DNA of 64,000 nucleotides from NCBI RefSeq assembly GCF_905171775.1, contig NC_053499.1, positions 139,721,422 through 139,785,421 of the forward strand, given 5' to 3'. This DNA comes from Rana temporaria. Lineage: Eukaryota > Chordata > Amphibia > Anura > Ranidae. The stretch's first letter is position 1; each line of letters starts with the position of its first letter. The notes below the pieces were generated by a model. The model saw nothing but the letters and a program-made list of their open reading frames with translations. It searched no databases and was not told where the DNA came from. Below are positions 10,434 through 20,861 of the stretch, in pieces. The position numbers and the translations under genes are program-made.

Positions 10434-11189
10434 GAGTTAATATAGGAAAAAGGTGTCTCCACTAAAGTGTTATCATCAAACCTTGTTTCCATAACAACCC
10501 CAAATTTTCAAAATCCAATTGTCATTGGGACAGAAAGTGAGGTGAAATCTTCTGAACAAGGGCACCAACAGCAAAACAAATGTTACAGGGGTGTTAACCC
10601 TTCCCTATGCTATCCAAAAGCTTACATTTTTTTTTTGCCTGGAGCTACACTTAAAAAATGTACCTGTTCCGACTTACAAACAGATTCAACTTAAGAACAA
10701 ACCTACAGTCCCTATCGTGTTTGTAACCCGGGACTGCCTGTATCTTTAACAACCATTTGGACTCCTGTAATAATGTATGCTCCTATAACTACTGTACATC
10801 ATATCTTAGTTTAAAGGAATTTATTTGGACAATGTGAAATTATCCTTTTTTTTTGCCTTAAACAAGATTGGCCATGTTGTTTGTGGCTTTAAGCAACAGG
10901 GATGTCGTAGTACATAGAAGGGGTTTAAACATGAATCTCCCATGAGCATCTATTGCTATTTGCTGTTTAGAGAGTTCACTGAGATTTGACCTGCAGGTTT
11001 GTCTTGCGCTGACAGGCGAAGCTTAGTAGGTGGATGGCAGGTCCCATCATTCATTTTTGTAGCGTATAAGAATGGTCCAGAAAAAGATACGCGTGAAGCA
11101 TTAATACTATTTCATTGCACAAAATATGAATTATGCACAATTCTATTGTAAGCTTAGGATGTTCTGTACCTAACAAAATCATTGCCCAG
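10434..11189. other. Unclassified spacer
   Basis: AT-rich, with no recognised gene or repeat termini. A short stretch at 10660-10735 (GACTTACAAACAGATTC…AACCCGGGACTGCC) may belong to a dispersed repeat. Confidence 0.35.
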
Positions 11190-11340
11190 ACCAGAGGTCT
11201 CCAAACCTTCAAAATAAAGAGCCAGTTTACTGTCCTGCAGACTTTAGGGGGGCCGAACTAGAGCCAGTGGGGGTGGAAAGTGTTCTAGTGTCCAGAGGGA
11301 GTCAACGATGTCCCAATGTTTGGTTTGATAGTGTCGGTGA
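11190..11340. mobile_element. hAT-like left terminus
   Basis: CAGAGGTCTCCAAACCTTC at about 11190 resembles Charlie/Buster-type hAT ends as remembered. It is followed by AGCCAGTTTACTGTCC. No matching right end or target duplication was found, so only a terminal fragment is claimed. Confidence 0.4.
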
Positions 11341-11475
11341 GAGGAATTGTGCCCCATCGTTGGTATCAATAGAAGGAATAGTGCCCCATCATTGGCGTCA
11401 GTGGGAGGAATTGTGCCCCATCATTGGTGTCAATGGGAAGAATAGTGCCCCATTGCTGGTGTCAGTGGGAGAAAT
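11341..11475. repeat. 32-bp minisatellite, left half
   Basis: About four copies of a 32-bp unit reading GGAATTGTGCCCCATCATTG then GTGTCAGTGGGA. The same array resumes at 12432 after the L2 insertion. Confidence 0.88.
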
Positions 11476-12399
11476 AGATCTCCTCACGGGTCACACCACT
11501 TCCTCAAACTCAATCTTTCTAAAACTGAGCTTGTTATATTTCCTCCCTCACAGTCCCCCCCCCCCATGACTTTACCATTATTATTAACAACACAACCATT
11601 GGTCCCTCCACACATGCCAGGGTGCTGGGTGTAATCCTTGACTCTGACCTCTCCTTCAGCCCCCATATCCAATCACTGGCTAAATCCTGCCGACTTAACC
11701 TCTGCAACATCTCCAGAATTCGACCCTTCCTGACTAATGACACCAGAAAGCAACTTATTCACTCCTTGATTATTTCCCGCCTTGACTACGGAAACTCTCT
11801 CCTTAATGGCCTACCCCTTCAGTCTATTATGAATGTTGCTGCTAGACTAATACACCTCACTAACCAATCTGTGATTGCTGCTCCTTTCCCCTACCCCACT
11901 GTGTAAAATTCAAAATGCTAACCATAACATACAAGGCCATTCACAACATCGCCCCCATCTACATAACCAACCTCATCTGGAGATATCGCCCAAATCGTCC
12001 CTTTCGCTCCTCCCAGGACCTCCTGCTCTCTAGCTCCCTTTTTGCGTCCTCCCATGCTCGCCTTCAGGACATCTCCAGAGCCTCTCCCAACCTCTGGAAC
12101 TCCCTGCCCCGGTATGTCTAATCAGCCCCTACCCTGTCCACCTTTAGGAGATCCCTGAAAACTCATTTATTCAGGAAAGCCTATCTCACACCCACCTAAC
12201 AACTGTCCCCGAGCCACCCCCATGAAATCATTCTTTGCAGCTATTACCTTTTTGTACCACCACCCCCTCCCTTTAGATTGTAAGCTCTATGAGCAGGGCC
12301 CTCCTGTACCTTCTGTATTGAACTGTACTGTAATTGTGCTGTCCCCCCTATACATTGTAAATTGCTGTGTAAACTGTTGGCGCTATATAAATTGTGTAT

Positions 12400-12431
<32 letters not shown>
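11476..12431 (+). pseudogene. L2-type LINE fragment: reverse-transcriptase C terminus and tail
   Basis: Three frames together read as the end of an L2/CR1-clade reverse transcriptase: FLKLNLSKTELVIFPPSQ near 11498, GVILDSDLSFSPHIQSL near 11626, RLDYGNSLLNGLP near 11785, then TYKAIHNIAPIYITNL near 11925 and SPNLWNSLPRY near 12085. A frameshift near 11900 and missing residues between AARLIHLT and the TYKA block show it is dead and internally deleted. The 3' end has TGGCGCTATATAAATTG and an ATA tail, as in L2 elements. It is strongly 5' truncated. Confidence 0.85.

Positions 12432-12432
<1 letters not shown>
12399..12432. repeat. (TAA)n microsatellite at LINE tail
   Basis: About ten copies of ATA/TAA directly after the L2 3' end, the usual simple-repeat tail of this LINE group. 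Confidence 0.85.
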
Positions 12433-12622
12433 CGTTGGTGTCAGTGGGAAAAATAATGCCTCATAATTAGTGTCAGTGGGAGGAATAGTGCCCTATAATT
12501 AGTGTCAGTGCGAGGAATTGTATCCCATCATTGGTGTCAGTGGAAGGAGTTGTGCCCCATCATTGGTATCGATGGAAGGAATAGTGCCCCATTGGTGGTG
12601 TCAGTGGGAGGAATTGTGCCCC
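12432..12622. repeat. 32-bp minisatellite, right half
   Basis: About six diverged copies of the 32-bp GTGTCAGTGGGAGGAAT unit, continuing the array at 11341-11475 in the same orientation. Confidence 0.85.
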
Positions 12623-12885
12623 AGCCTGAGGCTCTAATTGGCTTCAAAAAGGGTGGGCTCTGGGCGCAGAGCACTGTGCCCCAAGCTCACACACTTGTGT
12701 GACATTAGCAAATTAATATTCACTAATGTCTTCCTGCTTCTCCTCCCAGCCAATCAGGAAGCAGGTCCTAAAAATCGATTGGCCAGGAGTCCGAAGCCGT
12801 GACGGGAGAGCGAAGTGGCAATTGAATGAGTGACCGGTGGGGGTTGGATCATGGAAAATGAAAGTTACAGGGAAGGCTATTCTTA
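12623..12885. repeat. Dispersed repeat related to 30430-30850 and 27.3 kb
   Basis: GAGGCTCTAATTGGCTTC, CAGAGCACTG and CCAGCCAATCAGGAAGC parallel GAGGCTCTAATGGACTT at 30444 and the CCAATCA motifs at 27293 and 30755. It looks like the shared body of the CAGTGGCGGCTGG-ended hAT family. The limits are uncertain. Confidence 0.45.
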
Positions 12886-13235
12886 AGACTCGTACACACG
12901 ATCGGGTTTGCCGGCAGACTTTTTACCGCCGGGAAACCCGAGGGGAAAGCCGAGAACCTGCTCGGTTCAGTCTTTCCCCTACACACGGCCAATTTTCTCG
13001 ACAGGAAAACTGCGATGAAGCTCTGGCCAGGAAGCCCGGCCGTGTGCATGCTCCACCGCAGTTTTTCCCATAGGAAATTGCCAAAAACGCCGGACAAAAG
13101 TCTGCTGGTTCTCTTTATTTGTCTGGCGGATTTTGGGAAGTTTTCCCGTCGGAGCATACACACAACCGGGATTCCCGGCCAAAAGCTCTCCTCACAGTTT
13201 TCCCATTGGGAAAACTGATCGTATGTACGAGGCTT
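12886..13235. mobile_element. Family A MITE
   Basis: The ends AGACTCGTACACACGATC and GATCGTATGTACGAGGCTT lie between TA dinucleotides. Interior words GGGTTTGCCGGCAGAC, CCCGGCCGTGTGCATG and CACAACCGGGATTCCCGG are inverted relative to one another. It is non-coding. Confidence 0.82.
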
Positions 13236-13237
13236 TA

Positions 13238-14102
13238 CAGGACGTCAGATCACAGTAGCAAAAAAGAGGAATTTGGAGATTTGGAGGAGGCTGAGAGCAC
13301 TAGAGGAGACATTTTTTAGTTAAAAATACATACTGGAGTTTTTTGTTTTGTTTTTAACCAGCGTTTATTCTCATTTTAGGTAAACCAAACAAAAACATTC
13401 CATTTAGGATGGGAGATGTTATCCCTTTTAGCTCTAAAAGCCTATTTTTCATCAGTAAAAAGTCGATTATTAAACAGCGGCCCTTATAAACATCTCAACC
13501 GCAAAGTTGCTTACTCTAAAAATGACGAAACTTGTTCTGACTCAGATATCTGAAAAAAAAAAAACCTACAACAGCACTTAGGCCTCCGTGGAATTAAACA
13601 TACATATAAAGTAATATTAGTATTAGCACTATAGCTGACAACATATTGATCTTTTATGAAGGCGCCCATTAATCCTTTTCCAGAGACATGTTAACAAATT
13701 GGTGTGGTAACATTTGACCCAGTCATTGACTTGCATCTGCCCCTTGCACTCCTAAGCTCCGTTTGGATCTATAAACTGGCGAAACAGAATTTCCTTTTAT
13801 AGTTTATGTGACCCGGCCTCGACCAAAAAGTAAAAAAAAAAAATCAAATATTGACATTTTCTAAGTGATTCAGCTTAAGCAAAACTTGTCTGCATAATTT
13901 ATTTCAAAATGGAAACGGCAGTTTGTCGTAAGGAATAAGTATCCCTTTGTGAAAATAGTGAAAAGCCATTAAATTATGACTTCTATGCAGTATTATGAAA
14001 TGTCTGGGCACAGGTATACAAGAAAAGTCACTTGGGGAAAGAAACGGACAACAGTGTTTTCCAATATATAACCCAAGGCTTCCATGGTGCCACATACAGG
14101 TA
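13238..14102. other. Unclassified spacer
   Basis: About 860 bp of AT-rich sequence. No gene, tandem array or transposon terminus was recognised. Confidence 0.4.
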
Positions 14103-14241
14103 AGACCCCTTTCACATGGGCTGTCCAATCAGGTCTGAAAGTCAGTTTTTCAGGCGGATTAAAAAGAGCAAGCGGCGCAGATCTATGACCCCAAAAATCT
14201 AACTTATAATGGTCATGCACCCAATCAAATCTAATAATGAA
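14103..14241. mobile_element. Left end of a family A2 MITE
   Basis: AGACCCCTTTCACATGGGC begins just after TA at 14101-14102, matching the ends at 45490, 56415 and 57793. The right end is missing. The next element begins at 14242. Confidence 0.55.
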
Positions 14242-14653
14242 CAGTGGTGGCTGGTGCTCACTATTTTAGGGGTGGGCGGCACAAACTAACACCAACACCC
14301 CCCCCCCCCCAAGAGGCGGTCAACCACCAACACCCCCAACCCCCGTGGGAGACACGGACGACGGCGATTACCCCCTCCGTGCAGAAGATGGGCGGTGGTG
14401 GCAATCACCCCCAACCCCCTCCCCGGTGGGAGATGGACAGCGGCGGTCACCTGAGAGGCTGCCTTACCGCATGGAGGCAGGGAGAAGGAAGAACCGGGTC
14501 CGCTCTGGCGAGCATACAGAAGACATTCTCCTTCCGGCCGAACAGAAAACGGAAGTGTGTCCTGAGACACGATTGGCCAGGGAGTCCTAAGACTCCCTGG
14601 CCAATAGGGGCTTCCTGATTGGCCGGGAGGAGAATGAGGAAGAATATCAAATA
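14242..14653. mobile_element. hAT-like element with CAGTGGTGGCTGGTG end
   Basis: CAGTGGTGGCTGGTGCTC starts the element; a related CAGTGGCGGCTGG end is at 31049 on the other strand. The body has C-rich runs, CACCCCCAACCCC words and GATTGGCC pairs near 14572-14622. It stops where the long hairpin element begins. No target duplication was established. Confidence 0.5.
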
Positions 14654-15080
14654 TTCACCCAAAAATTTATTTTTAACATTACATTCAGCCGAGTTGTCCT
14701 AATGACAATCGGCTGTTTTTTTTCCCCCGTACATACCGTATTTCACCGCCGCTTCCGGGTATGTCTTCTGCGGGACTTTGCGTTCCTATCTGATTGACAG
14801 GCTTCCGACCGTCGCATACAGCGCGTCACGAGTTGCTGAAAGAAGCCGAACGTCGGTTGGGCCCTATACGGCGCCTGCGCACCGACGATCGGCTTCTTTC
14901 GGCAACTCGTGACGCGTAGTATGGACGGTCGGAAGCCTGTCATCAGATAGGAACGGCCAGTCCCGCAGAAGACATACCCGGAAGCGGCGGTGAAAATACG
15001 GTATGTACAAAAAAAAACAGCCGATTGTCATTAGGACAACTCGGCTGAATGTAATGTTAAAAATTTATTTTTTGGGTGAA
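14654..15080. mobile_element. Long hairpin (fold-back) element, about 427 bp
   Basis: The left arm begins TTCACCCAAAAATTTATTT and the right arm ends AAATTTATTTTTTGGGTGAA. Matching pairs run inward through CAGCCGAGTTGTCCTAATG/CATTAGGACAACTCGGCTG, CCGGGTATGTCTTCTGCGGG and GCGTCACGAGTTGC. They meet near 14867 around GGGCCCTATACGGC. The arms are about 205 bp with few differences. Right-flanking ACCTCCACTTTAA resembles family F edges. No protein frame is claimed. Confidence 0.85.
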
Positions 15081-15259
15081 CCTCCACTTTAAGATAAAGC
15101 AGTGCTGATCCTAAGCACTGGCCCAGTTTAAATAGTCAATTTGGTGCCAACATCTGTCACAACTGCATGTGAAGACCGGCATGCACAGGTGCACACGTGC
15201 ACATTAGCAAGTACCCAATTCCTGCGAGCATGAACGTGTATTAGCCTGTGCACAGAAGT

Positions 15260-15478
15260 TCACCCCGAGGAGCCATCTCGTCCATTGGCATGTCCTTCCT
15301 TACAGACCAAATTTATAAAAACATAATATGATGTAGGTACATTTGTCCAAATCCAATTATCAATGCGTTTTGCAATAGACTTTACTTCTGAAGGACCATA
15401 AGGTATATCAGTGTCATCAGATATAACAAATTTGCTTAAATTCAAAAGAAACATCAGCATGATGAAACTTTTTAACAA
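15260..15478 (-). CDS. Small signal-peptide-like open frame, unrecognised
   Basis: This minus-strand frame of 72 residues starts MLKSFIMLMFLLNLSKFVIS, a plausible secretion signal. It continues DDTDIPYGPSEVKSIAKRID with one cysteine near the end. I do not recognise a family. The same coding-like segment recurs, diverged, on the opposite strand at about 15545-15690, where the frame reads NGPQKAKSITK and stops occur around it. The pair is therefore an inverted repeat, and this may be part of a retroposed or mobile sequence. Expression is unsupported. Confidence 0.25.
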   Translation of the reverse strand: MLKSFIMLMFLLNLSKFVISDDTDIPYGPSEVKSIAKRIDNWIWTNVPTSYYVFINLVCKEGHANGRDGSSG

Positions 15479-15479
15479 T

Positions 15480-15700
15480 ATCTTGAAATATATTTAATTA
15501 ATTAATAATATTAATATACTTCATGATCATGATATATTATCAAAAAGTTTCATTGTGTTAATGTTTCTTTTGTAACTAATGAAATACTTAATGGTCCCCA
15601 GAAAGCAAAATCTATTACGAAATTGACAACTGGATTTGAACAAATACACCTGGAGAATATTATGCCTTTGTATATTTGGTCACATCAGTGTAATTATTAG
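15480..15700 (+). pseudogene. Diverged inverted copy of the 15260-15478 segment
   Basis: AAAAGTTTCAT, GTTTCTTTTG and CAACTGGATTTGAACAAAT on the plus strand match the reverse complement of the upstream frame at roughly two of three bases or better. In-frame stops and changes break the reading frame. The two arms flank a loop of nearly pure A/T (15483-15540). Confidence 0.5.
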
Positions 15701-16121
15701 GTGTTCAGCTTCAAACCAATTTTGTGAATTGATTATATATGTCCCCTATTGGGGATTCTTCTTCTTTTATAGAATTTTGTATGTGATTTTAATGATTGTA
15801 ATAAAATGTATGAATCGCATGGTTGGTGGTGTGCAAGTAAAGTTTTCATTTTTTGAACAATAATTTTTTCCTTTTTTCTGTGCCTATGATACATTGTTTT
15901 CCAGTGTTAAAAGAAAAGAAAGTAACCTCAACATCCTTTAAGAATACCAGGCTCCCCTGCTGATTCCTGGCAGTGGGCTGTGAGGTAGTCTAGGAAGAAC
16001 ACACATAGAAACTCATCCCAGGGGTGCCATCTTTGAGATATTTCTGTATGCAAAGAGACCTGAGTCTGCAGGCAATTTGATCAGGGACAGAAGGTGATGT
16101 ATGGTGTTAGCCAGGGATAAA
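15701..16121. other. Unclassified spacer
   Basis: AT-rich sequence with no recognised gene or repeat family. Confidence 0.4.
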
Positions 16122-17008
16122 CATTGATCAGCTATAACTTTATGACCACTGACAGATTAACTGAATAACATTGATTATCTTGTTACAATGGCATCTGAAA
16201 ATCAATGGGATATATTGGGCAGCATGTAAACCTGCTGTCCAGGAAGTTTATGTATTGAAAGCAGAAAAAAGGCCATTGAAGTTTGTTGTGTATGGAGCTG
16301 CGTAGCTGCAGACTGGTCAGTGTGCTAATGCTGACCCATGTAAACAGTGCCTACAGTGGGCATGTGACTGTGAGCATCAGAACTGAACCGCTGAGCAATG
16401 GAAGAAGGTGGCCTGGTCTCATAAATAACATTTTCTTTTACATCATGTGAATGATCAGGTGTGTCTGCACCACTTACCTGGGGAAGAGATGGCACCAGGA
16501 TGTACTTTGAAGACAAGCTGGCATAGGGAGTGATGCTTTGAGAAATGTTCTCATGGGAAAACATGAGCTCTGCCATTCATGTGGGTATTACTTAGACACG
16601 TACTACCTACCTAAACACTGTACATCCCTTCATGTAAACAATATTCTGTGATAGCATTGGCCTCTTTCAGCAGGATAATGAACCCTGCCACACTGCAAAA
16701 ATGGTTCAAGAATGATTTGAGGAACCAAACAACGAGTTCAAGGTGTCGACTTGCCCTCAAAATTCTCCAGATCTCAATCCAATCAAGCATCTGTGGGATG
16801 TGCTGGAAAAACAAGTTTGATCCATGAAGGCCCCACCTCACAACTTACAGGACTCAAAGGATCTGCTGCTGACAGCTTGGTGCCGGATACCACAGCATAC
16901 CTTCAGAGGTCTAGTGGAGTCCATGCCTCAACAAGTCAGGGCTTTTTTGGCAACAATAGGGGGACCTACTCAACATCAGGCCGGTGGTCATAAAATATGA
17001 CTGGTGTG
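16122..17008 (+). pseudogene. Decayed Tc1/mariner transposon with transposase remains
   Basis: The ends are TGATCAGCTATAACTTTATG and GGTCATAAAATATGACTGG, an imperfect inverted repeat of a Tc1/mariner type known to me from vertebrates. Near 16668 a frame reads FQQDNEPCHTAKMVQ, then CPQNSPDLNPIKHLWDVLEK near 16752 and FRGLVESMPQQVRAF near 16905. These are the second and third acidic motifs of a DDE transposase (QQDN and PDLNPI.HLWD). Stops and frameshifts are present and the N-terminal part is degraded, so the copy is dead. Confidence 0.85.
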
Positions 17009-18081
17009 TGCCTAATTATTATGAAGCATACCCCCGAAGGAGCTGCAGGATTGTTTTGGGTGGCATGTTATCTCTATTTCCTTGCCATCTAGGGTATCAG
17101 ATGAGAGTTGAGAAAAAGTTCAATGTCCACACTTTAGACTTATTTTTCTTGATGTATTTGCTGAACTTGGTAAAAGAATAAAAGAAGTAGTTGAAGAGGT
17201 GGAAGGGTAATAGGTAATAGGTTCAGGTGCACAACTTCTGTCCGGAAAAACTCCTGCTTCCAGCAACACAGCTTTCGTCGCCACTCTAGCCAGAGCAGGT
17301 ATTGCGCACCCGGATAGGCCTCTCTCACTAGCCTAGCAGCCCGAGATGGCGCACGGAAATTTGGTAAAATCTCTGTCACAGACCTTCCCATAGATGGAGG
17401 TATGTTCGGTCCGAAATCCTCTCAACACAGGATTCAGCACCCGGATCTCTCCCGATTAACTTCTTATGAACTTAGAACTGACAGGCGACCATCATTCAGC
17501 CTTTCAGTAATGGTGCGCCCTTTGATAAAGTTCAAGGCCTCTCCTGAGATACCAGCCTCATGCTCGGTGCTCTCCAAGATAGGTTCTTCATCGAGTGGCT
17601 TCCTCCTTCCAGGAGCTTCCTCCTTCCAGCCTATGATTGATTTGTATCTATTTTTAATCATTTTTAAAAGGTATCAGTTAACTATTATGTCTATATACCC
17701 TGTAAACAGTCATTTCAGCAAAAAAATGTTTTTCCTTTACAACTCCTTTAATTTATTAAAAACTTCTGTTTAAGGAATGGTGGCTACAGGTGGATGTTCC
17801 AAATGGACATGCATTATTGTCAGATGCCTTTTCAGCATTTTCTTCTTTTGCAGCTTTAGGCATTTAGTTATGTGACATTTCAGAAGAAGTCTGGTGCTGG
17901 AAGACTTCATCACAGATCACAGGTGTGAACAGGCAGCAGGTAGCTATAAAATGACCAGCATATGTCAATGGCTGCAGGTTTTCCTCTGATTAATGTCTGA
18001 ATGGTGAAGTATCTCCACTCAGGGCCACCATCCCTACTTGTTTTATTAGTGCTTTCCCAGAGGTCCAAATACCCCTTGTGC
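17009..18081. repeat. Unclassified repeat region sharing a segment with 60.8 kb
   Basis: GTCGCCACTCTAGCCAGAG at 17278 recurs at 60847 together with nearby CCTAGCAGCC/CCTGGCAGCC. Both copies therefore belong to one dispersed repeat of unknown class. TTACAACTCCTTTAA at 17737-17751 is a terminus of the TTAAAGTGGTTGTAAA family. No gene was recognised. Confidence 0.45.
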
Positions 18082-18561
18082 AGGGCCGTATTTAAGGCAG
18101 GGCAAAAGGGGAAGCTGCCATGGGCCCTGTCATTGTTGTGGGGCCCAAAGCAGCTGCCTAATACTTGTCAACTATCCTGGTTTAAATTCCCTTGTCCCTT
18201 GACGTTTTAGTCCTGTGCTGTGTCCCAATATTTCAGTGTGAAGTGCTGTGACTAATTTTGCCCAGCTCTGCCCTATTGTTGTGTACAGGTGACTCAACTG
18301 CAGACCCTGTGTTTACATGTAAATAACCAGCATTCATATGTAAATTGATATGGCCAGTGGCATTGATATGTAAATAAAGGCAGCATTAGTGTGTATATCA
18401 TGCCCCCCTGAGGTCATATCCACCATCACCTATACCGAATGCTGCCCACTGGGGAGGTAAAGGGGCATGATTAAAAGTCCTGCTCATCTCCCCAGTCCAT
18501 GGTGTGCAGGCAGTAAGAAAATGTGCTGTAACCTCTAGCAACCAATTAGTGAGCAGTATTA

Positions 18562-18970
18562 GGCGGCGTACACACAGTCGAACATGTCCGCTGAAACTGG
18601 TCCGCGGACATATCCGATCGTGTGTACGGCCTAGCGGACAGGTTTCCAGCGGACAAAAGTTTCTTAGCAAGCTAAGAAACTTGTCCGCTGGAAACATGTT
18701 CGATGGTTAGTACACCTAATCGGACATGTCCGCTGGTTATGACGTGTAACCAGCGTCCCGAAATCCCGCGCATGCGTCAAATTGATTTGACGCATGCGTG
18801 GAAGCATTGCTCTTCCGTGTTTGAGAACGTCGGTGTCTTCTATGTCACCGCGTTCTCTGTCCGTGGGGATTTTGGTCTGATGGTGTGTACACACATCAGA
18901 CCAAAAGCTCCCAGGAGACATGTCCGCGGACCGTTTTCATTGGACATGTCTCCTCGTGTGTACGGGGCCT
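18562..18970. mobile_element. Family A MITE nested in the CCTCTAGCAACC repeat
   Basis: It starts GGCGGCGTACACACAGTCG after TA and ends CTCGTGTGTACGGGGCCT. Interior words are ATGTCCGCTGG, TTCTTAGCAAGCTAAGAAAC (a palindrome) and GACGCATGCGTGG. The right-hand TA reads TG. It is the same subfamily as 29705-30185. Confidence 0.8.
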
Positions 18971-19139
18971 GACTGTACAGTAATCTCAAGCAACCAATCA
19001 ACAAGCAGAAATCATGTGCTTTAACCTCTAGCAACCAGTCAGTTAGAGGTAATGATATACTGTAACCTCTAGCAACCAATTGCAATTGCTGCCTGATCTG
19101 ATACAGTAAAATGATTTTGAGTCTAGCTGCTATTTATTG

Positions 19140-19507
19140 CATACCTCCCAACTGTCCCTGATTTTGAGGGACTGTCCCTGATTTGGAGCAATGTCCCTCT
19201 GTCCCTCATTCTCCTCATTTGTCCCTCATTTTGGTCTGATCTATATAGATGTATATAAAATGCACTTTTTATCTATCAAAACGTGTTTCCCAGCACTAAA
19301 CTTTCATCTGATTTCTAAATTGCTGCTTTTGTTCCAAAAGCCAATATAAAGAAATAGTAGTGGTAAAAAAAGCACTTGTGGGTTTAACCAATCTTATTTT
19401 TATGTACAATTCTCCTTTAAGGGGGCATGGCAAGGGGTGTGTCCTATGCCTGCATACTTTTGCTAATAGGTGTCCCTCATTCCCATCTCAAAAAGTTGGG
19501 AGGTATG
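19140..19507. mobile_element. MITE with CATACCTCCCAAC ends and 7-bp target duplication
   Basis: The outer arms CATACCTCCCAACTGTCCC and AAAGTTGGGAGGTATG bound 368 bp. TTTATTG is repeated exactly at 19133-19139 and 19508-19514. Repeated GTCCCTGATTTGGAG/GTCCCTCATT words lie inside. I cannot name its superfamily with confidence. Confidence 0.8.
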
Positions 19508-19609
19508 TTTATTGTATGTGTCAGAGAAAGTGGAGACTGATATTGCATGGAAGAGGGGGCCCAAGAATTTTTTTGCCCAGGGTCCAATCAATATTAAAGA
19601 CGGCCCTGC

Positions 19610-20095
19610 CCAGTCCTCCCCTGGCCTGTCCCTCTAAACCCATAGGTCCTCAGGTAACCCAAGTACTATGGAAAAGATCTTGCACCTGCTATATTGTTAA
19701 AAATCATGCAGGCCCATTCTCAAGTCTATAGCCAGTCTAGGGGGCTGCTCATAACTGTACACTGTACAAGCTGAATGGAATTCTTTTGTAGTGTCCCACA
19801 TAGTGACTGGGGATATTCTGAGATGAGTGTCACTCAGAAAAACAGGTGACACTTAACAACAAAGACCTGATTAATATTACATATGCTCTTTAAATGTAAC
19901 AGCTGAGACTTCTGTCAACATTTACTTCAGCTGAGACTTACTAAAGTGACAAATCTGGCCCACCGGAGTTGATTAGGAAAAACGTGATGAAGAAAGTGTT
20001 TATATTGAGCATCAGCCAATATCTGATTAGATTACACACCGAGATTTCCATTTCTATCATTTACTGTGTTCCTAACTATCTGTCATATACACTGT
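19610..20095. other. Unclassified spacer
   Basis: No repeat terminus, tandem array or open frame worth reporting. Confidence 0.4.
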
Positions 20096-20815
20096 GGGCC
20101 AGATTCATGTAGATCAGCGGATCTTTAGAGCCGCTCGATCTACGTGTTTTACGATCCGCCGGTGCAATTTAGCGAGGCTAGTGCAGTATTCATCAAGCAC
20201 TTACCTCGAAAATTGCATCATCGGATCGTAACTCCCCCGGCGTAATGCAAATTCCGTGGCTAGGGGGAGTATACAATTTAAATCAGGCGCATTCCCGCGC
20301 CGATTTAACTGCGCATGCGCCGCCGGCGAAATTTCCCAGTGCGCATGCTCCAAATGACGTCGCTAGGACGTCATTGTTTGCGGCGGCTACGTCAATTGCG
20401 GCCATCCGTATTCCCGATCGACTTATGCAAACGACGTAAAAATTAGAATCTCGGCACGGGAACGACGGCCATACTTAACATTAGCTACCCCTCATATAGC
20501 AGGAGTAGCTATCCGCCGGAAAAAGCCGAACGCAAACGACGTTAAAAAAAAGCGACGGGCGGGCGTACGGACTTCAATCGGCGGTTCTCCTCATTTGCAT
20601 ATCCGGCACGTAAAAAAAAGCGACGACACCTAGCGGCCGGCAGTAGATTGCAGCCTAAGATTCGACTGGTGTAAGTCACTTACACCAGTCGATCTAAGGG
20701 AGATCTATGAGGAATCTGATTCTATGAATCAGCCTCATAGATCCGACCGGCTGGACTCAGAGGTACGACGGCGGATCAGGAGATCCGCCGTCGTATCTCT
20801 TTGATGAATCTGCCC
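20096..20815. mobile_element. Family B MITE, complete
   Basis: It runs from GGGCCAGATTCATG to TGATGAATCTGCCCC, with TGT on both sides. The subterminal palindromes include GATCCGCCGTCGTATC with its partner, and TCTATGAGGAATCTGATTC/GAATCAGCCTCATAGA. The core has TGCGCATGCGCCG, AGTGCGCATGCTCC and AACGACGGCCATACTTAAC. It is non-coding. Confidence 0.82.
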
Positions 20816-20861
20816 CTGTCTGTCTATCTTTCTACTATTAATTTATATATTGAGGTATTAT

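Larger units (their letters stand above)
18082..19609. mobile_element. hAT-like composite with CAGGGCCGT ends
   Basis: CAGGGCCGTATTTAAGG at 18082 faces AAAGACGGCCCTG ending near 19609, a plausible inverted terminus pair. No matching 8-bp flank was seen. The body contains four copies of AACCTCTAGCAACCA-like words (near 18530, 18983, 19022 and 19065). It is interrupted by a family A MITE at 18562 and another element at 19140. No coding sequence is visible. Confidence 0.5.
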
